DNA from: Ktedonobacteraceae bacterium
Lineage (GTDB): Bacteria; Chloroflexota; Ktedonobacteria; Ktedonobacterales; Ktedonobacteraceae
DNA: 30,570 bases
Direction: 5' to 3'
Assembly: GCA_014896635.1 (NCBI GenBank)
Contig: JADBKA010000030.1
Location: 1-30,570, forward strand
Shown here: piece by piece, positions 30,387-30,570 of the stretch
How the letters are laid out: every line of letters begins with the position of its first letter
How positions within the stretch are numbered: position 1 is the stretch's first letter
Position numbers and translations under genes: made by a program
Notes under the pieces: generated by a model
Told to the model about the DNA's origin: nothing
Databases searched by the model: none
The model's input: the letters and a program-made list of their open reading frames with translations, nothing else

Positions 30387-30570
30387 TTAGCCTTTATAGC
30401 ATGGGCTGCCACCACACATCATCTTCTTGATCTGCTCTTCGTCTCTCTGCACAATGTTTGCTGGCAGCGGTACATAACTCAGAGTAGGGGCATACTGCTG
30501 GCCATCATGAATCACCCACCAGAGCAAATTCGCCAGTGCCCGTCCCCGCTCCGCGTCACGCTGATTCTGG
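30387..30570 (-). CDS. pstS: Phosphate-binding protein PstS, C-terminal end (runs off the window)
   Basis: The last 60 codons are inside the window, ending at the TAA at 30389-30387. The translation contains RALANLLWWVIHDGQQYAPT then LSYVPLPANIV, matching the conserved PstS end (LxxFLWWAIHDGQxYAxxLxYxPLP). PstS is the extracytoplasmic binding protein that delivers phosphate to PstCA. The tail after the fold (KKMMCGGSPCYKG) carries two Cys, which is unusual for PstS. Being first in pstS-pstC-pstA-pstB supports the call. Confidence 0.92.
   Translation of the reverse strand, partial: QNQRDAERGRALANLLWWVIHDGQQYAPTLSYVPLPANIVQRDEEQIKKMMCGGSPCYKG

Overview
The window looks like a chromosomal segment from a soil-type, multicellular-leaning member of the Chloroflexota, most likely the Ktedonobacterales. 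This is an inference from moderate GC content, a zinc-ribbon Ser/Thr kinase, many MarR/ArsR/OmpR/TetR-type regulators, very small helix-turn-helix proteins, transposon debris and long GC-rich intergenic hairpins. No 16S rRNA or other taxonomic marker is present, so the placement is tentative. About 33 protein genes or gene pieces are supported. No rRNA, tRNA or CRISPR array was seen.

Layout. 1-2500 holds the start of a membrane MutS-like protein (minus strand), a cupin, an IS3 transposase scrap, a TetR regulator and a broken ECF sigma factor. 2543-7342 is a metal/arsenic block: a CtpE-like P-type ATPase, an ArsR-ArsC fusion protein, an aquaglyceroporin-like channel and a stand-alone ArsC. 7355-15971 is housekeeping and accessory metabolism: a lipid kinase, a second cupin, a zinc alcohol dehydrogenase, transketolase, RNase H with an extra C-terminal domain, a DJ-1/PfpI protein, a metallophosphoesterase and a DUF169 protein. 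15993-19338 (all minus) encodes a membrane segment that may be frameshifted from the Ser/Thr kinase before it, an alpha/beta-hydrolase-like protein and an unknown protein. 19450-20960 is an AT-rich island with three tandem small HTH proteins, many inverted repeats and gene debris. 21035-24546 is deoC followed by a two-domain ALDH16-type aldehyde dehydrogenase. 24568-30570 (all minus) is the phosphate transporter pstS-pstC-pstA-pstB, a small beta-barrel protein, a PhoB-like regulator, a second ArsR-ArsC fusion and a degenerate response regulator.

How the genes fit together. The strongest theme is arsenate and phosphate. The Pst transporter can admit arsenate as a phosphate mimic. Two ArsR-ArsC fusions plus one free ArsC would reduce it to arsenite, and the aquaporin-like channel could let arsenite out; no ArsB or Acr3 pump is present in the window. 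Both ArsR-ArsC genes, about 20 kb apart, have the same promoter plan: TTGCTT, 17 nt, TATAWT, then two tandem CAAWNNNNWTTG boxes with a 15-bp period at identical distances. Their ArsR halves contain no cysteine, so the usual arsenite-sensing site is missing. This pair, and the trio of tiny HTH proteins with acidic tails, are the best candidates for something undescribed.
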